Positions 35,441 to 47,454 of a stretch of DNA of 64,000 nt are shown piece after piece. The notes under the pieces were generated by a model, which did not search any database, was not told the origin of the DNA, and saw only the letters and a program-made list of their open reading frames with translations. The translations under genes were made by a program, and so were the position numbers. The DNA is from Allacma fusca (taxonomy: Eukaryota; Arthropoda; Collembola; Symphypleona; Sminthuridae). Position 1 is the stretch's first letter. Each line of letters opens with the position of its first letter. The DNA is taken from positions 64,281,067-64,345,066 of the forward strand of contig OX359245.1 in assembly GCA_947179485.1 (NCBI GenBank), in the 5' to 3' direction.

Positions 35441-36073
35441 TAGTGTTTCTATCGGTAACAAATAATTGGGCTCGACTTGACTCGAAACTAAAACCCGGTG
35501 TAAATTTCACTTTTTGGCCCGAACTCGAACTCGGACATTCGAGTCGGGGTATTTTTTTGTACCCGAAACCGAAACCGTTAAGAAATGTTCTACTCGACTC
35601 GAACCGACACCAGGCACAAGATGTACGTAATTTTTTTTGTAAAAGTAAATTAATGGAGCGATTCCTGGGTCCTTTTTTGTTTTCGTTATAATTAAATACC
35701 AAATGCGATACTACAAGCACTAACTTCCATATTGTATCTTCTTGAGTAGCATACCGTTGTTCAAATGTCTTAGCCAAAATAAAAAGCACGCTCGAAGGAT
35801 TCCATCGCCAGGAATGCCCAAAAATTATCATGCCATCCTTGCCACATTAGGGTATACTTAGATTCGTGTGGTAATAAAAATTAGGTTTTTACTTTCGAGT
35901 TTTAGTATGGACCGGTAGATTTTTCAAACTCGGTCCGATTTTTTCGGGTCAATTTTTCGGATTTCCGAAACCGGCTGGAATGCAAACGGTACCAAAAAAA
36001 TTAGACTCGAACTCGGCTGGAATCCGACTCGAACCCGAAACCTCAAGTTTCCCGTATTTGAACAGAAACAATA
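35441..36073 (+). mobile_element. hAT-like element (TAGTGTTTCT family) with CGAACTCGAA arrays
   Basis: The left end TAGTGTTTCTATCGGTAAC and the right end GAACAGAAACAATA (worn) are inverted repeats. The right flank TTTTGGTC equals GTTTGGTC at 170..177 and in the empty site near 51954. The left flank GCTTAGGTC fits a small deletion between two GGT in the original AGGTGTTTGGTC. At 633 bp it is the most complete unnested copy of the family. No transposase. Confidence 0.8.
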
Positions 36074-36900
36074 TTTTGGTCATAGATGTGCGTCTTGGAA
36101 TTTGAATGTTCCAATTTCTTCAATTCAATTCAAAAATCTTGACGTAACAATTTTACTCAGCCTACATAATGTAATGTGCATTTTAACCGATGGATAGTTT
36201 AGTCTATCCTACATGCTTTTTATATGTGGAGCGGCTAGCCTACATATAAGCCTACATTTCAATGACAAATTGTCTCAACGAGGATCTTGCTTTCGTAACG
36301 GACAGGGTATTCTTAAGGGTATTATACGTTTATCTGATTACAAACCCTGTACCTCGTGTATCCTCGTACCCTACAAAAGACCTACAAGTATTTGGTTGTG
36401 AATGGATACTGGGGCATGAACGCAAAGCATCGGGTACTTTTGTTGGTTATATCTGAAATTATTATCCTAAAGGACAACACCAATTTGAACAAACCCTTTT
36501 AAAGTTTCACTTACTATTTATAGCTCCATGACGGCTTTTATTTTTATATAATTACCTAGAAAAATGGAAAGCGAAATGGCCCCAATGACTCTCCATTGCT
36601 TCAATGGTTCTACTTGTATACACAACAATGTTGTGTAGAGGTGTTAAGTTACACGGAAGGATTCCACTGAAATTTTGTTGTTTGTGTTGCAAGTGTTTTT
36701 GTGAAAGAGTGTTGTGTTGCAAGTGGTTTGTTTTGGAATACTTATCTCGAAAATAAATCAAATTAATTAAATTTTTTTGCATTTACTTCCAATTAAAAAA
36801 AATCAACAGCGTCTAATCATCATAAATTGACCCAAGTAAAATGCTTTGTCGATACTCTACTTACAATTATCCAATCAAAATTCACTAAACAACTCATACC
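36074..36900. other. Duplicated flank before the unit I stub
   Basis: 36120..36900 matches parts of 52970..54400 with deletions. Small open frames (36213..36456) are not conserved. A CAAGTGTTTTTGTGAAAGAG and TTGCAAGTGGTTTGTTTTGG pair precedes several gene starts (also near 47210 and 54280) and may be part of the promoter or 5-prime UTR. Confidence 0.4.
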
Positions 36901-37050
36901 ATGTTGAAACAATCCAAAACTCAACAGTACACCGACGCTTCAACAGAATGTAAGAATTTAAAAAGACCTGAACGAAGCCCTACAGGGGAAGAACCTTACA
37001 AATGTCAACATTGCACCTACGCTAGTAGAAATGGCGATAATTTCAAAACC
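36901..37050 (+). pseudogene. 5-prime stub of a zinc-finger gene before unit I
   Basis: ATG 36901 begins MLKQSKTQQYTDASTECKNLKRPERSPTGEEPYKCQHCTYASRN and breaks off in the first finger at FKT, where TTTCAAAACC meets ATAATTGTTGTTTTTCTCGATTG, the flank upstream of another copy. Like the stub at 21751, it is followed within 450 bases by the next full gene start. Confidence 0.8.
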
Positions 37051-37476
37051 ATAATTGTTGTTTTTCTCGATTGTTTGGCTTAACTACTACCAGTGCTGAA
37101 ATGATGATTTTATAAACATCAAAATAGCCGAAGTAGGATCAAGTTTCGGTGGTGGTGAATGTATAAAAGAATTTTTTTTGCAGTAATCTGTGCAGCTGGT
37201 TTATTTATAAAATGAAAATGCGTATTTCAGTTCCGAATATGTCACTTTAAAGCAACTTTTGTTATCACAATTATTACAATCCTCGCAATATAACTCAAGT
37301 GTTTTATTTTGGAATGCTTATCAGGTATCCAGATTAAGGTATTTCAATTTTTGAACATCTACTTAATATTTAAAAATCTCAACAAATTGTTCGAAGAAAA
37401 AAACTTTTGTCGGTAATCAGTACCTAAAATTTTAAAGCCACACTACTCACAGTTATTCAATCAAAATACCCACACA

Positions 37477-38498
37477 ATGGGGAAACATTCTAAAACTGGA
37501 CGGTCCCACGACGCTTCTGCAGAAGACAATAATTTAAAAAGACCCAACCGAATCCGTACAGGAGAGAAACTTCACAAATGCCAACATTGCACCTACGCTA
37601 TTCGAAATTACCATCATTTGAAAACCCACATAAGAGTCCATACCGGCGAGAAACCATTTAAATGTCCGCATTGCTCTTTCAAAACAGCTTATAAATCTGG
37701 TTTGAGATCTCACGAACACAAGCACACAGGAGATAAACCATTTAAGTGTCGACATTGCGCTTTCAAAACAGCTCATAAGTCTAGTTTGAAGGGACACGAA
37801 CAATGGCATACAGGTGGGAGGCCACATAAATGTCCACTCTGCCCATCCACTGCCATTCGAAGATCCCATTTGGAATATCGCGAAAGGAAGCATACTGGAG
37901 AGGAGCCGTTTAAGTGTCGATCCTGCCCTTATAAGTCAGCTTATAAAGGAAGTTTGAATCGCCACGAACGAACCCATACAGGGGAAAAGCCTTTTAAGTG
38001 TAAACACTGTCCTTACGTTTCTACTGAAAGCTCGCATTTAAAAACCCACGAAAAAAAAACACTCCGGTGAAGGGCCGTTCAAATGTCAATGTTGCAACTT
38101 CGCTACCACGCACAGGTCCCATTTAAAAATCCATGAAAAACATTCATATACGAGGAAACCTGACTAAATTCGAACAGCCTGATAAGCTACGGAACTCATT
38201 GACCCCTCGAAAGCTATGGCAGTCTGGAAGAAAGTCTTTCAAGTGTAAGATCCCTCGTAAAACACCGACTTATTTACAAGAACCTGAGGAAAAGTTTTAT
38301 AGTCAGGATACTCAACGGTCGGATGACCAGGAAATTAACGAATCCTCGATTCAAGCACGCTTTGGAATATTTATTTGTAAAGAGTGCAATTACGCTTTAT
38401 TTTCAGAGAAAGATCTCTGCATGCACTACTCATTTTGCCACAAATTACCTGTGGTCAGTCTGAATACTGAAAGAACGGATTGCACAACACAGCAATAG
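37477..38498 (+). pseudogene. C2H2 zinc-finger gene, unit I, two frameshifts
   Basis: ATG 37477 (MGKHSKTGRSHDASAEDNN) opens 197 codons with six fingers. The fourth has lost its first zinc-binding histidine (LEYRERKH). A run of nine A (eight elsewhere) at about 38050 shifts the frame and ends it at 38070. A further extra base near 38135 (GAAAAACATTC) shifts again; the rest of the gene, from the linker through SDDQEINESSIQARFGIFICKECNY to HKLPVVSLNTERTDCTTQQ, is open to 38498. The A run could be variable between individuals. Confidence 0.85.
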
Positions 38499-38529
38499 CT
38501 CAAAGGAAATAAGTCTTGGTTGCATATCA

Positions 38530-38551
38530 TTGGACCGTAATAATGTTCTGG
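38530..38551 (+). promoter_or_regulatory. 3-prime UTR stem-loop of unit I, weakened
   Basis: TTGGACC and GTTCTGG flank the loop; pairing is reduced to G-U and a few Watson-Crick pairs with one mismatch. Confidence 0.4.
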
Positions 38552-38596
38552 CTTTATGTGGTGAACTCCGGTTTCAGTAGTGCTATTACTGAATAC

Positions 38597-39073
38597 CAGG
38601 GTTGGGGGTTTTTTTGGTTTTTTTGAAAAAAACCAAACAACCAGGTTTTTTTGGTTTAAACCGGGTTTTTTTGGTTTAAACCAGGTTTTTTTGGTTTAAA
38701 TAAATTTTCAATCCAAAACATTCATTAATATGCAAAAACATACGAATTTGAACAAATTTACTTATTTCCCAAACTAAGTAAGTATCACTAAGCATTAAAT
38801 ATTTAATAATTTTAGATATAATTTTAATGATAACTTTGCAGCATAAACACAAGTTTGGTATTTTTAATTTTACAAACGATTCCGAATTTCTAAATGTACA
38901 AGACTAAAAGCTAATAGTATTATTTACTTCACTAAAGCTTAACTACACAATATCACAGTAACTGCACAAGTTTTGTGCACGACGAAATATAAGCATTTTG
39001 GATGGAAAATATTAAAATTTTAGGTGTTTGGTTTAAACCATTGGTTTTTATTAAAAAACCGTTTGGTTTAAAT
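38597..39073. mobile_element. hAT-like element with GGTTTAAACC arrays, right end clipped
   Basis: The left end CAGGGTTGGGGGTTTTTTTG at 38597 matches the complete copy at 29598. The right end stops at TTTGGTTTAAAT, short of the expected CCAACCCTG. CTGAATAC is nonetheless present on both sides (38589..38596 and 39074..39081). The UTR is uninterrupted in other copies (for example near 17815). The centre is closely similar to the 29598 copy, indicating recent activity or a common source. Confidence 0.85.
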
Positions 39074-39309
39074 CTGAATACTGTGCTTGTGTTTACGGCG
39101 TACGCACATTCGAGCATTTATATATGGTTCTGCTGGCTCTCGCAAGTGTGTAAACCCGTTTTACGAAATGTTGAATCTATACTGTGACATTTTCATGTAG
39201 TGATATCTGATAATTTACTTATCGCCATAATTTTTTATTTAGTCCGAAAATTTGATTTTAATTCGATTTAGCATGTCGTGTTTATTAATGTGTGTGAAAG
39301 CATGCTGCC

Positions 39310-39315
39310 AATAAA
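39310..39315 (+). other. Poly(A) signal of unit I
   Basis: AATAAA in CTGCCAATAAAAAC; the hAT insertion lies between it and the stop codon. Confidence 0.6.
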
Positions 39316-39399
39316 AACTTTATATGTATTTATGTATGAAGCTAAGTGGTATTATAAAATTGCGTGTGTTCAAAACCAGCTTCTATGATATCAAACTTT

Positions 39400-39867
39400 T
39401 GAACGACTCAACTTAAAAATGTGAAACAAGCGCAATTAAATTTTTGCACTTTTATTAGGGGGACTTACGGGTGACCGTGGACTGAAGTTATAATTGACTA
39501 GCATTGTGTCATATTATCTGTAGAAAACTAATTTAAATCATCAAATAATTGAATCGGCGCGTTACTGTATTAATCCTTTATTTTAATTTTTTATTTTCAC
39601 TCACAATTCTAAAATAAAGGCGAAGTGTAGTAAATTTAAAGGGACTGATATAACCTAAGTATCGTATACATTTTAGTAAACGTATGGTTCTGCAGATATC
39701 GTGCGGACAAGACAACTTCTACAGACAGGCAGACAGGCAGACCTTCTACAGGCAGGGAATCTCGCTTCGCTTCGCCCCTAAAAATATCAAATGTGAAAGA
39801 AAAGACCAAAGAGGTTAAAAAAATTATCGCTACGCGATAATTTGATGCTTCACATAGGGTGTGGCGT
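39400..39867. other. Downstream flank of unit I
   Basis: Gene-free. 39420..39600 is the intact form of the flank that carries the 12611..13147 element in the unit B copy. A CAGACAGGCAGACAGGCAG repeat is at about 39726..39757, and a small perfect palindrome (ATTATCG-CTACG-CGATAAT) at about 39823..39841. Confidence 0.5.
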
Positions 39868-40078
39868 CAGCTAAAGTAGTGGCCCGCAGGTCATTTCCCA
39901 ACCCAACCCGAGTGTTGCCCGCAAATAGGCAGCCCTAACCCGCCCGACCGAAAATCAATTTCTGAAATATCAGCCCGCCCCGTCCCGACAGTATTTTTTT
40001 AGTCCCGCAGCAGACGAAGCCTGCCAGGTTTCAGTTGAGACGACACAACCCAGCTTGCGGGCCCCCGCGGGGCCGCAA
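39868..40078. repeat. GC-rich GCCCG motif block, probable insertion
   Basis: CCCGCAGG, AACCCGAG, TGCCCGC, CCCGCCCGACC and GCGGGCCCCCGCGGGGCCGC motifs give this 210-bp block a base composition unlike the AT-rich surroundings. Homology of the flank to 24010 and 57250 resumes at about 40083, so the block is an insertion or its remains. Ends not resolved. Confidence 0.45.
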
Positions 40079-42950
40079 AAAATATTTTACCAAGTCTGCT
40101 CATTTTGTAAAATTAATTTTTAATCCATTAATGTAACAATCTCTTGTGGAATTGGGAGCAATGAATATTTAGAAACTTCAAATTATCAGGAAACACATGG
40201 AGTTCAAAAATGTTCTCGCTATTTAAACGCGCAATTTTATTCTTAATGAATTTAAATTTTCCTGTTGTTCTATTGTCAAAAATGATTTTATAATTCAAAT
40301 TTTCCAGTGAAATAATATCACTACAAGCACGAATTTTTGAGTTCATCATTTTTATTCTATTTTTTCAAATCCATCAACACAGACCAAGGGAGTAGTCACG
40401 ATCAAAATTTACGATATCGTCTATTACCATTTGGTAATTTTGTTGACCAAACACATTCGCTATTTGATTTTCATCATTTAGAAGAAATGGAATTAATAGC
40501 AAACTCGATAAACCTTTAAGTTTTCAAGGTTAAAGTTTTAAATTTTAAACTAAATTTTCATAAAATGTTTGATTCCATATTTTTGTGAAATTATTCTTGA
40601 AAAGTTTTAAAAATCGTCATTGATTGTGTTTAGATTAATGTGTTTAATTACCATTAAAATAAAACTAATTCGATTTAAAAATAAATTCCGAGAATTGGAA
40701 CTTGAGTGTGCAGAATCAGATAAACGAATAAAATGAAGGAATAAAAACTTGCAATTAGGTGCTTGGTGACTTCGCGTAGCACAAGAGCTTCAGAGAGATT
40801 CCTTTCCTTTGGCATTCCGTTGTTTTGTTGGGGTCAACTTAAATTTTAGAACGTGGCACTGAAACGCGTTGTCTTCAATTTAACAAGTGCACATTGGCTC
40901 CACAGTAAAAAGTAAACTGAGGCCGGAGGCTGCAAGGTACAGGCTTCTGTAACGTGGAGTAGAAAAAGTGAAAGGGAGCACTTAATGTTGTGGGACACTT
41001 TTAAAGCGTCCATGCGTTCTACTCCCGCATGGAACTTGCTCATTGGAACCTTGAGTTGCAACATGAAGCGGGATTTGACATATATAATAAAATTACAGTT
41101 TACACTCTATATAGTATACTCCCACCATTTGTGATTCCTTATAAGAGCTTTATTTCTCAGGGGGTTAAAACAAGTGAAATTATTTTTGTTTAACGCAACC
41201 GTTCTTATAACTCCCATTAAAAAATTAAATGAGCTTGTAAAGACTTATGCACATTTAAAATGCACATACGTACAAATTATTTAATCCTAATATACCATTT
41301 AACCTAATTTAATATTGATTAAATATTTTAACAATCCTACACTTCCGGCCCTGACCTTGTCCCCCAGGGTAGGTTCCACGCAAAAAATAAACCATTTGAA
41401 AATTCCTTTGCAGGATTTCGACTTCAGTATGCACACCCGTATAACATAGGCACAGAGGAAGTTTTGGAGATCCTCAGCGATTGTAAGTGAATTAACTAAT
41501 TAATATTCTTTTTGCCCGGAGTTTTAACTTAACCCTCGAGGAGCAATGATTTTTTTTGTCTGCATGCTTCAATGAATCCTTCAATCATTCGAATTAATTA
41601 CCACATGTTTAGTAGATATCCAATAATTGGAAAGCAGAATTTTTTATAAGTATTGTATTTGAACAGTTTACTTATTTAATAATATTACACAACGGATTAA
41701 AAACTTCGAATTAATTATAATTTACGCTTGAATGAATTTTAATTTGGGTCTCATTCTTTGCATTGCCCCTTTACAAACCATAGTCGATGATACATTTTTA
41801 CATCAGTTCCAAGAAATTATTACAGTTTTCACGAACTTATTTTTTGGAATGAGTGTCAGGATGTTTTTCCATTGCATTGTTGGGTAGAATTTGACACAAT
41901 TTACACTTGAAAGGTTTAATTGCTTCATGTTAGTATCATAGTTATCATGTGCTTTCTCACATTGAGTCGTTTTTTTAAATCCAATGTTTTAAAGCAAATT
42001 GGACAGACATTACCAGCAACGCTCACAACATTAGTAAAGTACGTTTCTTGGAAAGCCATGGGGATTGCTGATGGGAGGGGAAGTGGTAAAAAATATTCTG
42101 GTTCCCCCTTTCTACTGTAAATCAATTTTAGCCATTACTATTAAATCTAGTCAATTCCACTAACTTACAAGCTGTTACTAATATGGCGGTGAACGAAATC
42201 GAGGTAATTCTATATCCGGTTTTTCTAGAAAAAGTCATAATTATTTGAAAATTATTGTATCCACAATTTGTATTTGTAATACAAAAAAAATCATTTGATT
42301 GTCATATGCTCCTTTCCCCTTTAAAAGCAAACCACGTCAAAACAAACCAAGATGGAAGACTATCACACGAAAACTTAGACGAGCATATTGTTGCTTCACC
42401 CTTTGATTGAAAAATTTCCATCAGATGGAGAAAATGACACGAAATTGAGTGAAAAAGGCAATGATCTAGCCTGACCCAATCAAATGATGGAGGTTCCACG
42501 TATTAACGAACCCAAATCTGGTGAGACTAAATGTTCTCAAAAACTCAAGACAAACACAGTGACTCTCCTTGTCCTCAAATCGTTTACATAAATGTAGTAT
42601 TTGCCCTTTCTCCTTAGCTTTGAAAAATTACATTCCGAAATGTAAGGGACAGCTCAGGTGAAACATGAGTCAAGGTTTACTGTCGTAACAAATGGTTTTA
42701 CGTTAGTGTTCTGTTGAAACCCTTCAGTTATACCAGTCACAACGGGGTTGAAAGCTCCATTATTTTTTATATTTGAACTTGGCTGACCATATAAGCAGAT
42801 TGGACTGTACTTTCATTGTATGTATCTACTTATAAAAAATATATTTGTGTGTAAACTTACACGCGAACATGCAATTCCAGGAAACGTGCCATAATATGTA
42901 TGTATAGCCTGCAAATATGTATGTCATTCGATTTAAAAATAACCTTCAAC
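40079..42950. other. Second copy of the old zinc-finger-relic background
   Basis: This segment runs parallel to about 26840..29560 and, in part, 58150..59640. It carries the - strand relic described separately. Other open frames (40846..41064, 42302..42499) are not kept in the sister copies. Confidence 0.45.
41780..42124 (-). pseudogene. Relic of an old - strand C2H2 gene, best-preserved copy
   Basis: On the - strand a frame begins upstream of MAFQETYFTNVVSVAGN and reads CPICFKTLDLKKRLNVRKH, a finger with both cysteines. After stops a second finger is visible, FKCKLCQILPNNAMEKHPDTH. The opposite strand direction and sequence show a family distinct from units A to L. It is broken by several stops. 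Confidence 0.55.
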
Positions 42951-42958
42951 ACTACAAA

Positions 42959-43874
42959 CAGTGCTCGGCACGGGTACGAAAAATCGGTACCCGTACCCGT
43001 ATCCTTACCCGAAGTGCGGGTATTGCAATATCTCGTATCAATACCCATACCCATACCCGAGTATCCGGGTACAAATTTTTCATACCCGTACCCGCAATGT
43101 AATCTCAACCCATGTTACTGTACCCGCATTGTACCCGTACCCGAAAAATACTCGAAAATTGTACCCATACTCGGGTATCACAGTGTCGTACCCGTACTCG
43201 GGTACTTTATATCCAGATTTCTCTAATTGCAGTGCATAGTACGTTATGTACAATAATGTACGACAACTTAGTGTGTAATTTTGACTAGCTAGAGCGGTAT
43301 TTGATATTGTATATTTTCATTGAAGAGTAGAAAAATTAGAAGCGTTTTTGATTACAAGTAAAATTAACTTTCATATTTGCAGAATCATCAAAATATTACC
43401 AATCGTACATAATTTCGCTGGATCCTATTCTCCACTTCCATTTTGTGATTATTCCTCGTTTGTGTTTATTTATTTATACTTGCTAAAAAGCATGTTTCCC
43501 TAAAAGCATATATTTTAGCTCAGTCTAAAATAGATACATTTACTGTATGTTATAAGGTTAAAAGGGTATTAACACTAAGTTATATGTACTCATAAACACT
43601 GAAAATACGGCATGTTGGCATAAAATTCATCAAGATGTCTCAATTCTCAACGTACCCAAATACTCGGGTACAATGGTCGTGGGTACGAGTAAATGACCCC
43701 ATTATACCCGTATCCGGTGGGTAATTACCCATTTTCAAATCCTTGTACCAGTACCCATACCCGTATCCGTACCCGAAATTTTGAGCCGACCAAAGTGTAC
43801 CCGGGTAGTACCCGAAATTGATTGGGTACACAAAATCGGTACCCGAGTATTACCCATACCCGTGCCGAGCACTG
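42959..43874. mobile_element. hAT-like element with GGGTACCC arrays, complete copy
   Basis: The left end CAGTGCTCGGCACGGGTAC and right end GTGCCGAGCACTG are inverted repeats. ACTACAAA at 42951..42958 and ACTATAAA at 43875..43882 are the duplication with one change; the empty site AACACTATAAACAA is present near 650 and 15645. GGGTAC/GTACCC motifs fill 42959..43205 and 43650..43874 around a motif-free centre of about 440 bp without genes. Confidence 0.9.
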
Positions 43875-43959
43875 ACTATAAACAAGAACTTAAAGGGCTT
43901 TCACAGGTTCACTTACTATTTGTAGCTACTTGAAGACTTTCCTTTTCTATACCTTGTAA

Positions 43960-44477
43960 ATTTCGGGTACTACACGGGTACACTTTGGTCGGCTCAAAAT
44001 TTCGCGTGCGGGTATGGTTACGGGTGCAAGGATTTCAAAACGGGTATATACTCACCGGGTACGGGGATAATGGGGACATTTACTCGTACCCACGACCTTT
44101 GTACCCGAGTATTTGGATACGTTGAGAATTGAGACATCTTGATGAATTTTATGCCACCATGCCCATACGTTAGAAACTTATGTTCGTATTTTCGTGTTTA
44201 TGAATACACACACATAGCTTACAATTAATTATTAGTGTTAATACCCTTTTAACCTTACAACATACAGTAAATGTATTTTAGACTGTGTAGCTAAAATATA
44301 TGCTTCAGGGAAACATATTTTAGGAAGTATAAGTAACTAAACAGAAACGAGGAATAATAACAAAATAGAAGTGGGGATTATGATTCAGCGAGGAGGAAAC
44401 GGTATGTACGGTTAGTAACCACGTCGGGTACGGATACGGGTACGGGTACCGATTTTTCGTCCCCGTGCCGAGCACTG
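43960..44477. mobile_element. Second GGGTACCC element, one end lost
   Basis: It runs from TTTCGGGTACTACACGGGTA to GTCCCCGTGCCGAGCACTG at 44477 in the opposite orientation to its neighbour. The left terminus and target duplication are missing. The centre (about 44130..44400) matches the neighbour's centre reversed. Confidence 0.75.
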
Positions 44478-44919
44478 CTATGTATCATTGGGTCATTTGT
44501 CATTGGTCGTTCTTACTGGCATTTCTATTGAAGGGACAGAGGGCAAAATGCAATGTCAATTCTAGGCCGTTCAAATGGAAGTCGACTGTAATTAAATCAG
44601 CACTACAAACACGTATCCACATAAGTATGTATGTATTTGGCTGTGTGCTCTGTAATCTGTAACTATTGGGACCTGAGGGTAAGGCATTGGGTTACTTTTG
44701 TTAGTTATATCCGTAATTATCCTAAAGGACAACATCAACCTGCAAAAACCCTTTCAAAGTTTCACTTACTATTTATAATTCCATGACGGCTTTTCTTTTT
44801 ATATAGTTACCTAGAAAAATGGAAAGAGAAATGGCTCTATTGACTCTCCATTAATTCAGTGTGCTTCTGCTTCTACTTGCATACACAATAACAATGTTGT
44901 GTATAGATTGTGTTGTAGG
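44478..44919. other. Flank upstream of unit J, interrupted
   Basis: This matches the flank before L (about 53930..54260) and continues after the next transposon at 47158. No gene. Confidence 0.45.
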
Positions 44920-47157
44920 CAAAGATCCGCATTCCTATAACCTTCCTACAAATGGCAACTAAGAATACATCCTACATATCCTATTTAAAGTAAAGAAAAA
45001 CGCGATCACCCTATATATAGATATAGGATTGTCATGCCTGCTCAAGCTGCCTACCTATTTCCTATATAGGATACAATAGCAGCATACATGCCTATTCCTG
45101 TCCTATAAATTTCATTCTGTGTATGAACAGCGATCCTTTTGCGTCCGCACATTACTTATGCACAGGGTTGGCCAAATGAAAATGCCCTCGGTTTTATGCC
45201 TGCCCGCTTGACAATGCCCTGAAAATGTCAAAAATGCCCTGAAAATGCCGAAAATGCCCAACTTTCAAAATGCCCGGCATTTTGGGCATTTTCGGCAGGC
45301 ATTTTGGGCATTTTCGATTTTTTTTGTAAATAATCATTATTTACCGTTCTTGTTTAAAGATTATTTTAAATGTCAAACTTCATTTAAAAATATACATTTT
45401 ACAGAATGAATTAATCTAAAGCATCGCAATTTGTAAACTTTCAGTTACTATTCCTATATCGTTTCTTCCCGTGTATTGTTAATCTAATTCAACAATATCC
45501 TCAACATCAACTCACCTTCGGACTCGTGAAAAGTAAAACTATAATTTTCGTCGTCACCTAAAATATTTTTTCCAATTCGGGGATTGCAGTGATATTTTAT
45601 ACACATGATAATCATGTCTAATTTGTTTTGATGAACTCGGTTCTGGCTTTGTTGAGAATGATTTGACCAACGCTGATTCTTGTGAAGTTAAAGTGATTTC
45701 TTTGGTCACATCGATGTCCAGAGCAATACACGTTTTGGTACTAAATTTGGATAATTCCCGTTTTACCTCCACTAGGGCTTTTAAATTTTCGTGCGAGCAC
45801 GCCACTTTATGGTAAGCCAACTGCTTGTTATGAAAGTAATTACACAACATTTGATTTTTACCAATGTCTGACCAAAGAAGCTGAATATTTTCATTGATTC
45901 GAGGTATCGTGATTAAATCTCAAGTTAAAATTAAGAAAATGGAATGAGATTAAAAGTAATCATAATAAAAATGTTAGTATAGTGAAGACACGCGACACGC
46001 TACGAAATTTCAGTTATGCAATTATAAAGATATTTGCATTGGTTCAACCAAAGCATGTATCGAAATCTACCTTGCCTGGAGTCTAGGCAGAAGTATCCCA
46101 AGAAATGACTGAATATGCCCAGAATGCCTGCCCTACGCGGATTATGCCGAAAATGCCACAGATGCCGAAAATGCCATGAATTGAAAATGCCCGGGCATTT
46201 TCGGCAGGCAAAATGCCCAAAATGCCATGGCATTTTCAATTGGCCAACCCTGCTTATGCATACTCCTTAAATCAATTCAAAAATCCAACTATCTCAGGAA
46301 GGTAATTACAATGTGTTAAAGTGTAAGCAACATATTAATAATTGATAATTTCCGCATTTTAATCAAAATTATTACCGAGCATTAAGTTTATCAATTAATT
46401 TGTTCATTCATCTTTTAACCACTTCCGACTCGACATAATAGTCTGTATGGAAAATTAAACATTGCTCAAACATAATATCAAAATGAAAAAACTAGGTAGC
46501 AATCAGCAAAAGAAAATTAAATATTTTAAAGCTGTTGAGAAGAATGAACCGCGACGATACTAATGAATACTCATTTTGAAACCGCAGAAACCACACTGAA
46601 TTTACAACGTTGAAAGAGCCTGAAAATACTCCAGAATCGCCCAAAAATTGTGCATGTCTTGTTAGTAAATTATGTATTGCCCACGGTTCCTCCAGCGAAA
46701 ATCGTATCGGTTTCCACCTAACAAAGGTAAGAAAGACATTCATAATTTGTGGGCGATTCTGGAGTACGTTTAGTCTTGCTGACGTGATCATCATGGGTGG
46801 GTCCGTCACTACACTATTTGATGACAGGAGGTGATGGCAGTATGAAGGGGTCTTCTTAAAACATACAAATGATGACATTTGATGACATCATTAACATGGA
46901 CGCTCCCTTATCCTACATACATATACACTAAATCTGAGGATTCCTTCCTATGTTTTAGGCAACATTTATATGTAGCCCAGTCCTGCCTATATTCCTTTAT
47001 ACTTGCAGTACAAAACGCTGCCTATCCTATTCCTATTTTTGCACGCTGAATATTTCGGTTACTATCCTATCCTACCTACATAGGAAGCCCGATTTTAATG
47101 CCTATCCTATTTATATGCCTATAAGTCCTATCCTTCGAGGAAGGATGTGCACCTTTG
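44920..47157. mobile_element. hAT-like element with CCTATCCTA arrays, host of a nested element
   Basis: The left end CAAAGATCCGCATTCCT and right end AGGATGTGCACCTTTG are imperfect inverted repeats. GTTGTAGG is duplicated at 44912..44919 and 47158..47165. CCTATCCTA/TAGGATAGG motifs lie at about 44930..45110 and 46900..47140. Inside are the complete element at 45163..46252 and a 26-bp inverted pair around CTCCAGAATCGCCC (46628 and 46770). No recognised protein. Confidence 0.8.
45163..46252. mobile_element. hAT-like element with AAAATGCCC arrays, nested
   Basis: The ends CAGGGTTGGCCAAATGAAAA and TTTTCAATTGGCCAACCCTG are inverted repeats, with CTTATGCA at 45155..45162 and 46253..46260. AAAATGCC/GGCATTTT motifs fill 45163..45325 and 46085..46252. 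The centre holds a - strand frame of 98 codons (45554..45850, MLCNYFHNKQLAYHK and on) without a domain I recognise; it may be a piece of transposase or captured sequence. It inserted after the 44920 element. Confidence 0.9.
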
Positions 47158-47454
47158 GTTGTAGGTGTTAAGTTACACGGAAGGTTTCCACTCAAATTTT
47201 GTTGTTTGTGTTGCAAGTGTTTGTGTGCAAGTGTGTTGTGTTGCAAGTGGTTTGTTTTGGAATACATATCTCGAAACCAAGTCAAGCTAATTAAATTTTG
47301 GTGCATTTACTTCCATTTAAAAAAACTCAACACCGTCTAATCATCATAACTTGACCCAAGCAAAATGCATTGTCGTTAATCAGTAATTTATGTCAAATTT
47401 TAAAACCACTCTAGTTACAGTTATCCAATCAAAATTCACTAGAAAGCCCACACG

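Noticed and set aside
42857-43239. Overlapping frames on both strands rich in Tyr, Pro, Val and Gly
   Set aside because: They translate the GGGTAC motif arrays of a transposon. The same effect explains frames at 5847..6123, 12533..12986, 25596..25982 and 32804..33038.
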